Shown here: one piece after another, positions 26,174-34,744 of the stretch
How positions within the stretch are numbered: the stretch's first letter is position 1
Layout of the letters: every line of letters starts with the position of its first letter
Origin: JALYOC01 sp036675345
GTDB taxonomy: Bacteria > Myxococcota > Myxococcia > Myxococcales > Myxococcaceae
Reading direction: 5' to 3'
Assembly: GCA_036675345.1 (NCBI GenBank)
Contig: JAKFFE010000036.1
Coordinates: forward strand, 62,001 to 126,000
Length of the DNA: 64,000 bases
Program-made: the position numbers and the translations under genes
Notes under the pieces: model-generated
Databases searched by the model: none
Seen by the model: only the letters and a program-made list of their open reading frames with translations
Told to the model about the DNA's origin: nothing

Positions 26174-27637
26174 TCAGACCGAGGGCTTGAGTGAAGCCCT
26201 CTCCACCCTGCGGATCCCGGTCAGGGTCACCGGCGGCCCGGTGAAGCTGCGGCGCATGTACAGGGCCCAGTACAGCCCCAGCGCCACCAGCGATCCGGCG
26301 AAGGTGTAGCCGGCCAGCTGGTGGGGAGGCAGTACGAACAGCACGGTCACCACCGCCACCCAGCCCAGCGCCAGGAGGTTGATCGGCAGCGACCAGCGGC
26401 CCAGGTCCCAAGGACCGCGGGTGGCCCACACCCCGGTGCGCCGCGCCCACAGCCCGATGGCGATCGGCACCGCGTAGGACGCGTACAGCGCCAGGGTGGA
26501 GAGCGCCACCATCGCCGAGTAGGCCTGGGCCCAGACCGCCACCAGCAGTGCGCACAGGCAGGAGGCCCACACCGCCACGTGCGGACTGCGGAACCGCGGC
26601 GACACCAAGGACAGGTACCCGCTCAGCGGCAGGCCCCGGTCCCTCGCAAACGCGTACAGCATCCGGGAGTTGGAGGTGATCGACGCCAGGCCGCAGAACC
26701 ACATCGCCCCCATCACGATCCACACCAGCGCGTTGCCCAGCCCCTCTCCCAGGGCGGTGCGGAGGATGTGGATGAAGGGGTTGGAGGCCGCCGCGGTGGC
26801 CGGGAGATCCTGGATCGCCAGCGTCACCCCCAGCAGCATCACGTACCCGACGATCGCGCTCACCAGCACCGAGAGGAAGATCCCCCAGGGGGCGTTGCGG
26901 CTGGGATCGCGCGTCTCCTCGGTGACGTGGGCCGAGGCGTCGTAGCCGGTGAAGGTCCACTGCGCCTGGAGCAGGGCGATCAGGAAGGCGTACGAGTAGG
27001 GGTAGGCCTCGCTGGTGAACCGGGTGGTGAGGAACCCCAGGTCCTGCCGGGGGGCCCACAGCATCAGCGCCCCCAGCACCAGCGCCACCCCCACGATGTG
27101 GTACCAGGCGGAAAGCCGGTTCAGCAGCGAGACCGCGGTCACCCCCACGTGGTTCAACAGTCCGTGGGAGATCAGGATCCCCGCGTACACCGGCAGCACG
27201 TAGGCCCGGTCGGAGGGGCCGCCCAGCATCGCCACCACGAACTCCGCCAGCCCGTAGTCGATGCCGGCGGTGATCGCGAACTGGCCCAGGGTGTTGAGCC
27301 AGGCGGTGAGGAACCCCCAGCCCGGTCCGCCCAGCATCGCCGCCCAGTGGTACAGCGCCCCGGCGGTGGGGAAGGCCGAGGCCAGCTGCGCCAGGCTGGC
27401 CGCCACCCCCAGGGTCATCACCGCCACCAGCGGCCACCCCACCAGCATCACGTACGGCCCGCCGAAGCGCAGCCCGTGCCCGTAGAGGGTCACCGCGCCG
27501 GTGAGGATGGAGATGATCGAGAAGGAGACCGCGAAGTTCGCGAAGCCGCCCATGTCCCGCAGCAGGGCCTGCGCGTAGCCCAGCTTGCGCAGCTGCTCTT
27601 CGTCCCGGCCCTGCTGGTTCGCTTCCGATCCGTTCAA
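26174..27637 (-). CDS. APC superfamily amino acid permease
   Basis: A 487-residue transporter from TTG 27637, supported by GGAGG six bases upstream. About 12 membrane segments can be counted. The first contains FANFAVSFSIISILTGAVTLYGHG, the family's signature, and the third includes GALYHWAAMLGGPGWGFLTAW. This type resembles GABA/choline permeases of yeast (BAT1/UGA4-like), including the loop WTFTGYDASAHVTEETRDPS. It imports amino acids or amines by cation or proton coupling. It is a single gene, with no catabolic neighbours to identify the substrate. Confidence 0.9.
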   Translation of the reverse strand: MNGSEANQQGRDEEQLRKLGYAQALLRDMGGFANFAVSFSIISILTGAVTLYGHGLRFGGPYVMLVGWPLVAVMTLGVAASLAQLASAFPTAGALYHWAAMLGGPGWGFLTAWLNTLGQFAITAGIDYGLAEFVVAMLGGPSDRAYVLPVYAGILISHGLLNHVGVTAVSLLNRLSAWYHIVGVALVLGALMLWAPRQDLGFLTTRFTSEAYPYSYAFLIALLQAQWTFTGYDASAHVTEETRDPSRNAPWGIFLSVLVSAIVGYVMLLGVTLAIQDLPATAAASNPFIHILRTALGEGLGNALVWIVMGAMWFCGLASITSNSRMLYAFARDRGLPLSGYLSLVSPRFRSPHVAVWASCLCALLVAVWAQAYSAMVALSTLALYASYAVPIAIGLWARRTGVWATRGPWDLGRWSLPINLLALGWVAVVTVLFVLPPHQLAGYTFAGSLVALGLYWALYMRRSFTGPPVTLTGIRRVERASLKPSV

Positions 27638-27736
27638 GGGAGGCCTCCGTGGAGGCCTACTTAGACATCCCCTCCGGCCCCGGGGATCCCCCCGGAACCG
27701 GCGACTGCGCGCCAACGGACACCGCGGGGGCGGCGG

Positions 27737-29899
27737 CTACTGCAGATCCAGCGGGTCGAACTGGTAGGCGGCGGTGACCAGGAACCACCGGCCCGGCTGC
27801 GGGTAGGGGTGGGGGGTGGCGCCGCCCTGCTCGTAGCGCTGATCGAGCAGGTTGTAGATGTGGCCCTCCACCGACAGCCCCTCCACCAGGAGCCGGGTCA
27901 CCCGGATCCCGGCGTTGAGCACCAGGTACGCACCCACCCGGTTGTCCGGTTCGTTGTAGGTGACCCCGTTTCCGAAGCGGATGTCGATCGGCGAGAGCTG
28001 GGAGCTGGCCACCCGCGCGCCCAGGTCGAACCACAGGTGAGGGTAGAGGAAGGCCAGCGGGTTCACCTCCGCCATCAGGTTCGCCTGCAGCGCCGGGACG
28101 TTGAAGATCTCGCTGCCCCGGGTGCCGTAGTCCTGGGCGTCCAGCACGTGCTGGTAGGTGGCGTTGGCGCGCACCCGGTAGTTCTCCCGCAGGTAGGCCA
28201 GCTCCAGCTCCGCGCCCGCGGTCCGCAGCGCGCCGGCGTTCTGGTAGATGGGCTCGGTGGGGAGCGCCTGGTTGTTGCGGTACACGAAGTCGGTGAGGTC
28301 GTTGAAGAACAGGTTCAAGGACCCCGCCAGCTTGTCGTCCATCAGCCGCACGCTGGGGGTCAGCTGCAGCGAGCGCAGGTGCTCGGGGGTGAGGCCCTCC
28401 GCGCCGCGGTAGGAGGCCAGCGAGTTGTAGCGGTACCAGTAGGGCGCATCCACGAAGGCCTGGGAGTAGGACAGCTTCACGTCCACCCAGTGCCGGGGGG
28501 CATAGATCACCGCCAGTCGCGGGCTGATGTCGGTGACGTTGGGGCCCCGGTGGCGGTCCTTGTTGTCGTAGCGCACCCCGAGGTTGAAGATCAGATCCTC
28601 GCGCAGCCGGTGCTTGAGCTGGATGAACCCGGACCAGGTGGTCTCCGAACCCGGATCCAGGACCTTCTGCTCCCGGGTGTCCGCCACGTTGGCCCACTGC
28701 CCGTTGGCCTGCGCCATCAGGAAGCTGTCCAGCAGGGTCATCCGCTCCGCCTGGGCCCCGACCATCACGTTGCCGCTGCCCCCCACCGGCAGCTGGTAGC
28801 TGTAGCGGGCCTGGGCGATCGCCCCGTAGTCGTGCTCGTTCCAGTTCAGGCCGATCGCGCCGTTGACCGACGGGTTGGTGTTCAGCACCGCGGTGAGCAG
28901 GTTCTGGTCGAAGTACACCCGGGCCTCCGCGCTCCAGTGGTCGCCAAAGCTCTTCTGCCAGGTGGCGTTGAGGTGCTCCGACCGCGAGGTCAACCCCGGC
29001 CCGATCCCGTTCAGGGTGCGGATCGCCTGGTAGTCGTAGACCTCTCCGGTGGTGCCGCTGGCGGTGAACGGCTCCACGTACGATCCCTGCCGGGAGGACA
29101 TCAGCAAGGAGAAGTCCCCCAGCTTCCAGCTGGCGCCCACGTCGTAGGACCCCGGCCCGCGGATGGCGTGCAACAGCGCGGTCCCGTCCCGGGGGACCGA
29201 GGCGTAGTCCTCGGCGGCGCTGATCGCCCGGGCCTCGCCGTCGGACTGGAAGTAGGTGGCCCACAGCAGCAACTCCTGGCCCGCTCCCAGCTGCTTGCCG
29301 GCGGACAGCGACAGCTTCTTCTGGCCGAAGTTGCCCATCCCCACCCGCAGCTCGATCCCATCCACCTCCGCCGCGTCCCGGGTGACGATGTTGATCACCG
29401 CGGTCAGCGCCACGTTCCCGTAGAGGGAGGAGCCGGGGCCCCGCAGGACCTCGATCTGCTTCACCTTCTCCAGCCCGATGCTGTAGTCGGGGGCGGCCAT
29501 CGAGTAGGCGCGGCTGTTGAGCCGGTGCCCGTCGAGCAGGATCAGGATCTTCTGCTGCGAGGACGCGTACACCCCGCGCATCGCCACGTTGAGCTCGTTG
29601 TGGTCCTCGGCCAGGGTCATCCCCGGCACGTAGGTGACCAGCACATCCAGGAGGTTCCGGGCGCCCAGGGCCCGGATCATCTCCCGGGTGATCACCGTCA
29701 CCGGGACCGGGGTCTCGCTCAGCGGCTCCAGTTGCTGGGAGGCGGAGATCACCTGCACCTTCCCCAGCTCCTGCTCCAGCCCCAGGAAGTACTCCACCGA
29801 GGAGCTGTCCTCGGCCTCCTCTTCTCCGACCTCCTGGCCCACCGCGTTCAGGCTCAGCCCGGTCAGGACCAGGCACAGCACCCGCTTCATGTGGTTCAT
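27737..29899 (-). CDS. TonB-dependent outer-membrane receptor
   Basis: A 720-residue receptor with a signal peptide (MKRVLCLVLTGLSLNAVGQ). The plug domain (about 50-170) carries VPVTVITREMIRALGARNL, IRGVYASSQQKILILLDGHR-like and IEVLRGPGSSLYGNVALTAV motifs. The remainder is a 22-strand barrel ending in YQFDPLDLQ. It takes up an unidentified ligand. Its start overlaps the stop of the CheB-like gene by 4 nt, making it the last gene of a chemosensory operon. This links it to the ABC-type binding protein and MCP encoded upstream. Confidence 0.92.
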   Translation of the reverse strand: MNHMKRVLCLVLTGLSLNAVGQEVGEEEAEDSSSVEYFLGLEQELGKVQVISASQQLEPLSETPVPVTVITREMIRALGARNLLDVLVTYVPGMTLAEDHNELNVAMRGVYASSQQKILILLDGHRLNSRAYSMAAPDYSIGLEKVKQIEVLRGPGSSLYGNVALTAVINIVTRDAAEVDGIELRVGMGNFGQKKLSLSAGKQLGAGQELLLWATYFQSDGEARAISAAEDYASVPRDGTALLHAIRGPGSYDVGASWKLGDFSLLMSSRQGSYVEPFTASGTTGEVYDYQAIRTLNGIGPGLTSRSEHLNATWQKSFGDHWSAEARVYFDQNLLTAVLNTNPSVNGAIGLNWNEHDYGAIAQARYSYQLPVGGSGNVMVGAQAERMTLLDSFLMAQANGQWANVADTREQKVLDPGSETTWSGFIQLKHRLREDLIFNLGVRYDNKDRHRGPNVTDISPRLAVIYAPRHWVDVKLSYSQAFVDAPYWYRYNSLASYRGAEGLTPEHLRSLQLTPSVRLMDDKLAGSLNLFFNDLTDFVYRNNQALPTEPIYQNAGALRTAGAELELAYLRENYRVRANATYQHVLDAQDYGTRGSEIFNVPALQANLMAEVNPLAFLYPHLWFDLGARVASSQLSPIDIRFGNGVTYNEPDNRVGAYLVLNAGIRVTRLLVEGLSVEGHIYNLLDQRYEQGGATPHPYPQPGRWFLVTAAYQFDPLDLQ

Positions 29900-31320
29900 C
29901 CGCTACCCCCTTGAGACTTCACGAACTGGCTCACCGCCGCCAACAGGCGCCGGGCATCAATTGGCTTGGGAACGATGGTCTGGCAGCCGGCGCGGCGGCA
30001 CTCCTCCAGGATCTCCGGCGAGTCCTCGGAGGTGACCATGATCACCGGCACCGCGCTCAGCTCCGGGGTGGCGCGCATCCAGCGCAGCGCCGCGGCCCCG
30101 GTCATCCTCGGCATCCGGTAGTCGAGCAGGATCCCATCCGGCTGGTGACGCAGCGCCGCGTCAATCGCCTCCTGACCGTCGCGGGCCACGAACAGCTCGT
30201 AGTCCCGGCCCAGCAGGTGCCGCTCCAGGCTGAGCACGGTCTCCGAATCGTCCACCAGCAGCAGCCGGCGGCGGCGGCCGGGGACCCCGGTGTGGCTCAG
30301 TTGGGCCAACAGCGCGTCCGCCACCTCCTCCAGCTCCACTGCCCGCTCCGCGGCCCCGCTCTCCAGCGCCACCCTGGGCATCCCGTATACCGCCGAGGAC
30401 TCCGGGCCCTGGGCCAGGGTCTGTCCGGAGGCGGCGCGGATCAGCTGCAGCCCCGCCACCCCGTCCTCACCCATCCCGGTGAGGATCACCCCCGAGGCGG
30501 CCGGCCCCAGCTCCCGGGCCAGCGACCCCAGCAGCACCGTTCCGGAAGGACAGAAGCCGCGCACCGCCGGGCCCGGCTGCAGCCGCAGCAGCCCGCGGGA
30601 GAGCACCAGGTGGGTGCCGATCGGCGCCAGGTAGGCGTGGCCGGGCAGGGGCGCCTCCCCATCCTGGGCCACCGTCACCGGCAGCGCGCACTGGGTGCCC
30701 AGCCAGTCCGCCAGTCCCCGCTCGAAGCCCTCGGCGATGTGCTGCACGATCAGCAGTGGGGCGGGGAAGGTGGCGGGCAGCGCCGAGAGCACCCGCTGCA
30801 GGGCCTGCGGGCCTCCGGTGGAGGCGACGATCCCCACCGCCTGCGGCCGCTGCACCACCCGGGTGGGGAGGGCCGGCGCCGGCCGCGGGCCGGGGCTGGG
30901 CGGCCGGGGAGAGGCGCCCACCTGGGCCACCTTGCGCAGCGCCTCCCGGATCGCCTCCGCCTCCTTGGCGAAGCGGTCCGCCCCCCGCGCGGAGGAGGGC
31001 TTGGCCACCACCTCCAGCGCGCCGGCGGCCAGCGCCTGGAAGGTGACCTTCTCCTTGTCGTCTCCGGAGATGGAGGTCACCACCACGATCGGGGTGAAGC
31101 GTTCGGAGAGGATCTGCCGGATGGCGGAGAGGCCATCTTGCCGGGGCATGTGCACGTCCATGGCGATCACGTCCGGCCGGAGGATGCGGGCCCGCTCCAC
31201 CGCCTCCAACCCGTCCGCCGCCTCGCCCACGATCTCCAGCCGGGGATCGTGGGACAGCAACACCCGCATCACGTCCCGGAAGGTCCGCGAGTCGTCCACG
31301 ATCAGCACGCGCACGCTCAT
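29896..31320 (-). CDS. cheB: CheB methylesterase with N- and C-terminal receiver domains
   Basis: A 474-residue hybrid. Residues 1-120 are a receiver (acidic DD, Asp55 in AMDVHMPRQDG). About 165-345 is the CheB methylesterase with catalytic Ser (IVASTGGPQ), His (IVQHIAEGFE) and Asp (TGMGEDGVAG). About 350-470 is a second receiver (LLLVDDSETVLSLE, phospho-acceptor in LLDYRMPRMTG). CheB removes methyl groups from MCP glutamates during adaptation. The extra C-terminal receiver is unusual and may serve as a phosphate sink or an output. It overlaps cheA upstream and the TonB receptor downstream by 4 nt each. Confidence 0.93.
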   Translation of the reverse strand: MSVRVLIVDDSRTFRDVMRVLLSHDPRLEIVGEAADGLEAVERARILRPDVIAMDVHMPRQDGLSAIRQILSERFTPIVVVTSISGDDKEKVTFQALAAGALEVVAKPSSARGADRFAKEAEAIREALRKVAQVGASPRPPSPGPRPAPALPTRVVQRPQAVGIVASTGGPQALQRVLSALPATFPAPLLIVQHIAEGFERGLADWLGTQCALPVTVAQDGEAPLPGHAYLAPIGTHLVLSRGLLRLQPGPAVRGFCPSGTVLLGSLARELGPAASGVILTGMGEDGVAGLQLIRAASGQTLAQGPESSAVYGMPRVALESGAAERAVELEEVADALLAQLSHTGVPGRRRRLLLVDDSETVLSLERHLLGRDYELFVARDGQEAIDAALRHQPDGILLDYRMPRMTGAAALRWMRATPELSAVPVIMVTSEDSPEILEECRRAGCQTIVPKPIDARRLLAAVSQFVKSQGGSG

Positions 31321-34142
31321 CCGGCGACCTCCGGCAACAGCCGCCGCACCGCGTCCAGCAGCTGGTGTTCGGCCTGCTGCTTGATCACATACGCGTCCGC
31401 GCCCGCCTCCAGCCCCGCCCGCCGCTCGTCCGGGCTCTCCAGCGCGGTCAGCACCACCACCGGGAGGCTGGCCAGCCGGGCATGGGATCGCACCCGCCGC
31501 AGCAGCTCCAGCCCATCCATCCCCGGCATCTGCACGTCGGTGACCAGGGCCTGGAAGCCGCCGCCCTCCAGCAGCCGCAGCGCCTGTTCGGCGCCGCCCG
31601 CCGCCACCACCGTATAGCCGGATCCCTCCAGCACCGACTTGAGCGCCAGCCGGGTGGTGACCGTGTCATCCACCACCAGCAGCTGCGGCAGCCGGGAGGA
31701 GGGCTGCTCGGTGGCGGTGCCCAGGGCGTTGAGCAGCGCCGAGACCTGCAGCACCGGGACCAGCTCCCCGTCCGCGTGCAGCGCGCCGCCCGAATACCAG
31801 CGGGACGCGCCGACGTGGTTGCCCAGGGAGTGGACCACCAGCTCCTCCTGGCCCAGCAGCTCCTCCACCGCCAGCACCGCGGAGCCCAGCGGGGTGCTCA
31901 GCAGCAGCGCCGGCCCGGTGTCCCTGCCCGGCGCGCTGCCCAGCATCCGGGAGAGGCGCGCGAAGGGGAGGGTGACCCCGTCCACGGTGGCCACCGGCTG
32001 GCCGGCCACCGTCCCCACCTCGCCCCCCTTGAGCCGCAGCAGCCTCCCCACCTTCCCCTGGGGCACCGCGAAGCGCTGCGAGCCGGCGCGCACCAGCACG
32101 CACAGCTCGGCGCCGATGGTCTGGGGCAGGTCCAGGGTGAAGGTGGTCCCCTGACCGGGCACCGACTCGGTCTCCACCTCGCCGCCCAGCGCGCGCACCG
32201 CGTGCAGCACCGCGTCCATCCCCACCCCGCGCCCGGAGACCTCGGTCACCGTCTGGGTGGTGGTGAAGCCGGGGGCGAAGATCAGCGCCTGGATCTGCCG
32301 CTCGGTCATCGAGGTGACTTCGGAGGGGGAGAGCAGCCCCCGGCGCACCGCGGTCTCGCGGATCTTCACCGTGTCCAGCCCGGCCCCATCGTCGCTGACT
32401 ACCATCGCCAGCCGGGAACCCCGGGCCTCCACCCGCAACGACAGCACCGCCTCCTCCGGCTTGCCGGCGGCGCGGCGCAGCGCGGGGGACTCCACGCCGT
32501 GATCCAGCGCGTTGCGCACCAGGTGCACCAGCGGCTCGCGCAGGGAGTTGATCATCCCCCGGTCGATTCGCACCCCGTGGCCAGTCAGCTCGATCCGCAC
32601 CCGCTTCTGCAGCCGGGAGGCCACGTCCCGCGCCGCCACCTCCACCGTGGCCAGCAGCTCCGCCGCCGCCACCGTGCGCAGCTCGCGCAGCCCCTCCTTG
32701 ACCTGGGTGGTGAGGATCCGCTGCCCGTCCACGTCCCGGCTGGCCTCCCGCACCAGCCCTCCCAGCTTGCCCGCCGCGGAGCGCAGGCCGCCCAGGGCGG
32801 AGGCCACCGGCCCCGCCGGTCCGGGAAGGTCCGCGGCCCGCAGGGCGGAGAGGGCCTCCTCCAGCAGGTGGGCCAGCGCGGTCAGCTCGTCGGCCACCCG
32901 CCCCACCCGCCGGGTCCGGCCCCCCTGGCGTCCGGAGGCCTGGGTCAGCTCCTCCACCTGCCCCACCAGCCGGTCCAGCGGCACGCTGGAGACCCGGATC
33001 GAGCGGCCGGTCTCGCCTTCGCCGCGCCGCGGGGCCTCGCCGGGAACCGGCACCGCCGGCGCGCTGGCGGGAGCGGCGCCCGGCTGCAGCGCCTGGCGCA
33101 GGGTCTCCAGCTCCAGGGACAACGCCGCCGCGGCCGCTTTCCGCGACTCGCCGGTGGCGGCCTTGAGTCCGCCCGCCGCCTGGTGCAGCAGCTCCGCTTG
33201 CTGGGCAATCGCGGGGGAACCCGCGGCGCCGGTGATCCCCCGCAGCCGGTGGGTGTGCCGGCGGATCTCGGTGGCCGCCTGCAGGGCGGTCGCCTCCTCC
33301 GCGCTCCCGGCGGCGGGCAGCTGACCGAAGATGCTCTCCAGGATCTCCGCCGCCTCCACCCCGAAGGTGGCCCGCAGCGACGGGGGGACCTCGGTGGCGG
33401 GAGGAGGAGCGGAGGGGCTGGGGGCGGCGGAACCCTGCCTGGCGGTGTCGTCCCGGACGAAGGCCTCGCGCAGCCGCTGCGACTGCGCCCGGACCGCCTC
33501 CCGTCCGTCGTCGGGGGCCAGCACCGCCAGCTCTCCGGCGGCTTGGGCGGTGGCGGTCAGCCCGAACACCGAGGCCGCCCGCTCCACCGCCCCGGCCCGC
33601 TGGGTGAGGGTGGCCCGGTCCTCCCGGCCCAGCGCGCCGGCGGCCAGCGCCACCAGCTCCTGCACGTCTTGCAAGAACCCGGGGGCGAACACCACCCAGG
33701 GGTCGTCCACCGAACCCGGCTCCACCCCCTCCGCCGGACGGGGGGACTGCGGCGCCAGCTCCGGGATCGCCCCCGGGAGCAGCGCCGCGGACAGCGACTC
33801 CAGCTCGCCGATCTCCCCTTCTCCGCCCTGCTCCAGGGACACCACCGCGGTCTCGATGGCGGCCAGCGCCCGCATCGCCGCCGCCACCACCGGGCGGGCC
33901 AGCCGGGCGTTGGCCGCCGCCTCCGCCGCGGATTCAATGGCGTGCGCCAGCTTGCCGATGTCCTCCAACCCCAGGGTGGCCGCCGAACCCTTCAGCCCGT
34001 GCGCGGTCCGCAGCAGCCGGGCCCGGCTCTCCTCCGAGGGGGCCGCCTCCAGCGCCACCACCTCCTGGGCCAGGGTGGCCACCGACTCGCGGGCCTCGGC
34101 CACGAAGATCGGCAGCAGCTGATCCAGCAGCGCGCGATCCAC
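31317..34142 (-). CDS. cheA: Hybrid CheA histidine kinase with C-terminal receiver
   Basis: A 941-residue FrzE-like hybrid kinase. Hpt (P1) has phospho-His48 (RTAHGLKGSAATLG). A second Hpt-like segment near residue 297 reads RHTHRLRGITGAAG. A dimerisation segment is followed by an HATPase core (HLVRNALDHGVESP, VSDDGAGLD, GRGVGMDAV), a CheW-like P5 domain (AELCVLVRAGSQRFAVPQGK), and a receiver domain from about 815 (LLVVDDTVTTR, Asp in TDVQMPGMDG). It phosphorylates its own receiver and probably the two receivers of the CheB hybrid. It lies between CheW and CheB with a 4-nt overlap to cheB. Confidence 0.94.
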   Translation of the reverse strand: MDRALLDQLLPIFVAEARESVATLAQEVVALEAAPSEESRARLLRTAHGLKGSAATLGLEDIGKLAHAIESAAEAAANARLARPVVAAAMRALAAIETAVVSLEQGGEGEIGELESLSAALLPGAIPELAPQSPRPAEGVEPGSVDDPWVVFAPGFLQDVQELVALAAGALGREDRATLTQRAGAVERAASVFGLTATAQAAGELAVLAPDDGREAVRAQSQRLREAFVRDDTARQGSAAPSPSAPPPATEVPPSLRATFGVEAAEILESIFGQLPAAGSAEEATALQAATEIRRHTHRLRGITGAAGSPAIAQQAELLHQAAGGLKAATGESRKAAAAALSLELETLRQALQPGAAPASAPAVPVPGEAPRRGEGETGRSIRVSSVPLDRLVGQVEELTQASGRQGGRTRRVGRVADELTALAHLLEEALSALRAADLPGPAGPVASALGGLRSAAGKLGGLVREASRDVDGQRILTTQVKEGLRELRTVAAAELLATVEVAARDVASRLQKRVRIELTGHGVRIDRGMINSLREPLVHLVRNALDHGVESPALRRAAGKPEEAVLSLRVEARGSRLAMVVSDDGAGLDTVKIRETAVRRGLLSPSEVTSMTERQIQALIFAPGFTTTQTVTEVSGRGVGMDAVLHAVRALGGEVETESVPGQGTTFTLDLPQTIGAELCVLVRAGSQRFAVPQGKVGRLLRLKGGEVGTVAGQPVATVDGVTLPFARLSRMLGSAPGRDTGPALLLSTPLGSAVLAVEELLGQEELVVHSLGNHVGASRWYSGGALHADGELVPVLQVSALLNALGTATEQPSSRLPQLLVVDDTVTTRLALKSVLEGSGYTVVAAGGAEQALRLLEGGGFQALVTDVQMPGMDGLELLRRVRSHARLASLPVVVLTALESPDERRAGLEAGADAYVIKQQAEHQLLDAVRRLLPEVAG

Positions 34143-34145
34143 CGG

Positions 34146-34715
34146 TCAGGCCTCCCGCGCCGCGGCGGCGGCGGTCTGGGCCAGATCCAGGAGCAGGATC
34201 CGATCCGCCGTCACCCCGGTGTAGGGACCGGCGGGCGGCGAGGACACGGTCAAGGGATCGATCTCCGTCCGCCCCTGGATGTCCTCCACCACCAGCCCGA
34301 AGCGATCCCCTCCGCGGGACTGGACCACCACGATCCAGGACAGGTCCGCCAGCCGGGCCTCGGCCAGCCCCAGCAGCGGCCGCAGGTCAAAGGCGCACAG
34401 CACCTGCCCGGCGGAGGCGAACAGCCCGGCCAGGTGGGGGGAAGCCCCGGGCAGCGGGGTCAGCGTCCGCGCGTCGATGGCCCGCACCGCCTCGGTCATC
34501 TCCACCGCGCACCGCTGGGTCCCCAGGCTGAACACGAACACCCCCCGGCTGGGGGCCTGGGCCGCGTCCAGCCGGCGGGCCACCTCGCGGGCGCGGCGCT
34601 GGAGCAGCGCCTCCCGCTGCTGCACCGTCAGCTCGGTGACCAGCAACCGCGCGTCGGCCTCATCCAGCCGGCGGTAGAGTTCCTGGAAGTCGACCTGCCT
34701 GCGTCGATCGGTCAT
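34146..34715 (-). CDS. cheW: CheW-like adaptor
   Basis: A 189-residue protein. About 50 N-terminal helical residues (LLQRRAREVARRLDAAQ) precede a CheW domain: GVFVFSLGTQRCAVEMTEAV, LPGASPHLAGLFASAGQVLC, then FGLVVEDIQGRTEI. CheW couples MCPs to CheA. It lies between the MCP and CheA genes of the operon, 3 bp upstream of cheA, and is the second CheW of the cluster. Confidence 0.9.
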   Translation of the reverse strand: MTDRRRQVDFQELYRRLDEADARLLVTELTVQQREALLQRRAREVARRLDAAQAPSRGVFVFSLGTQRCAVEMTEAVRAIDARTLTPLPGASPHLAGLFASAGQVLCAFDLRPLLGLAEARLADLSWIVVVQSRGGDRFGLVVEDIQGRTEIDPLTVSSPPAGPYTGVTADRILLLDLAQTAAAAAREA

Positions 34716-34744
34716 CGGTGCGAAGTCACGGGAGGAGGCGGCGT

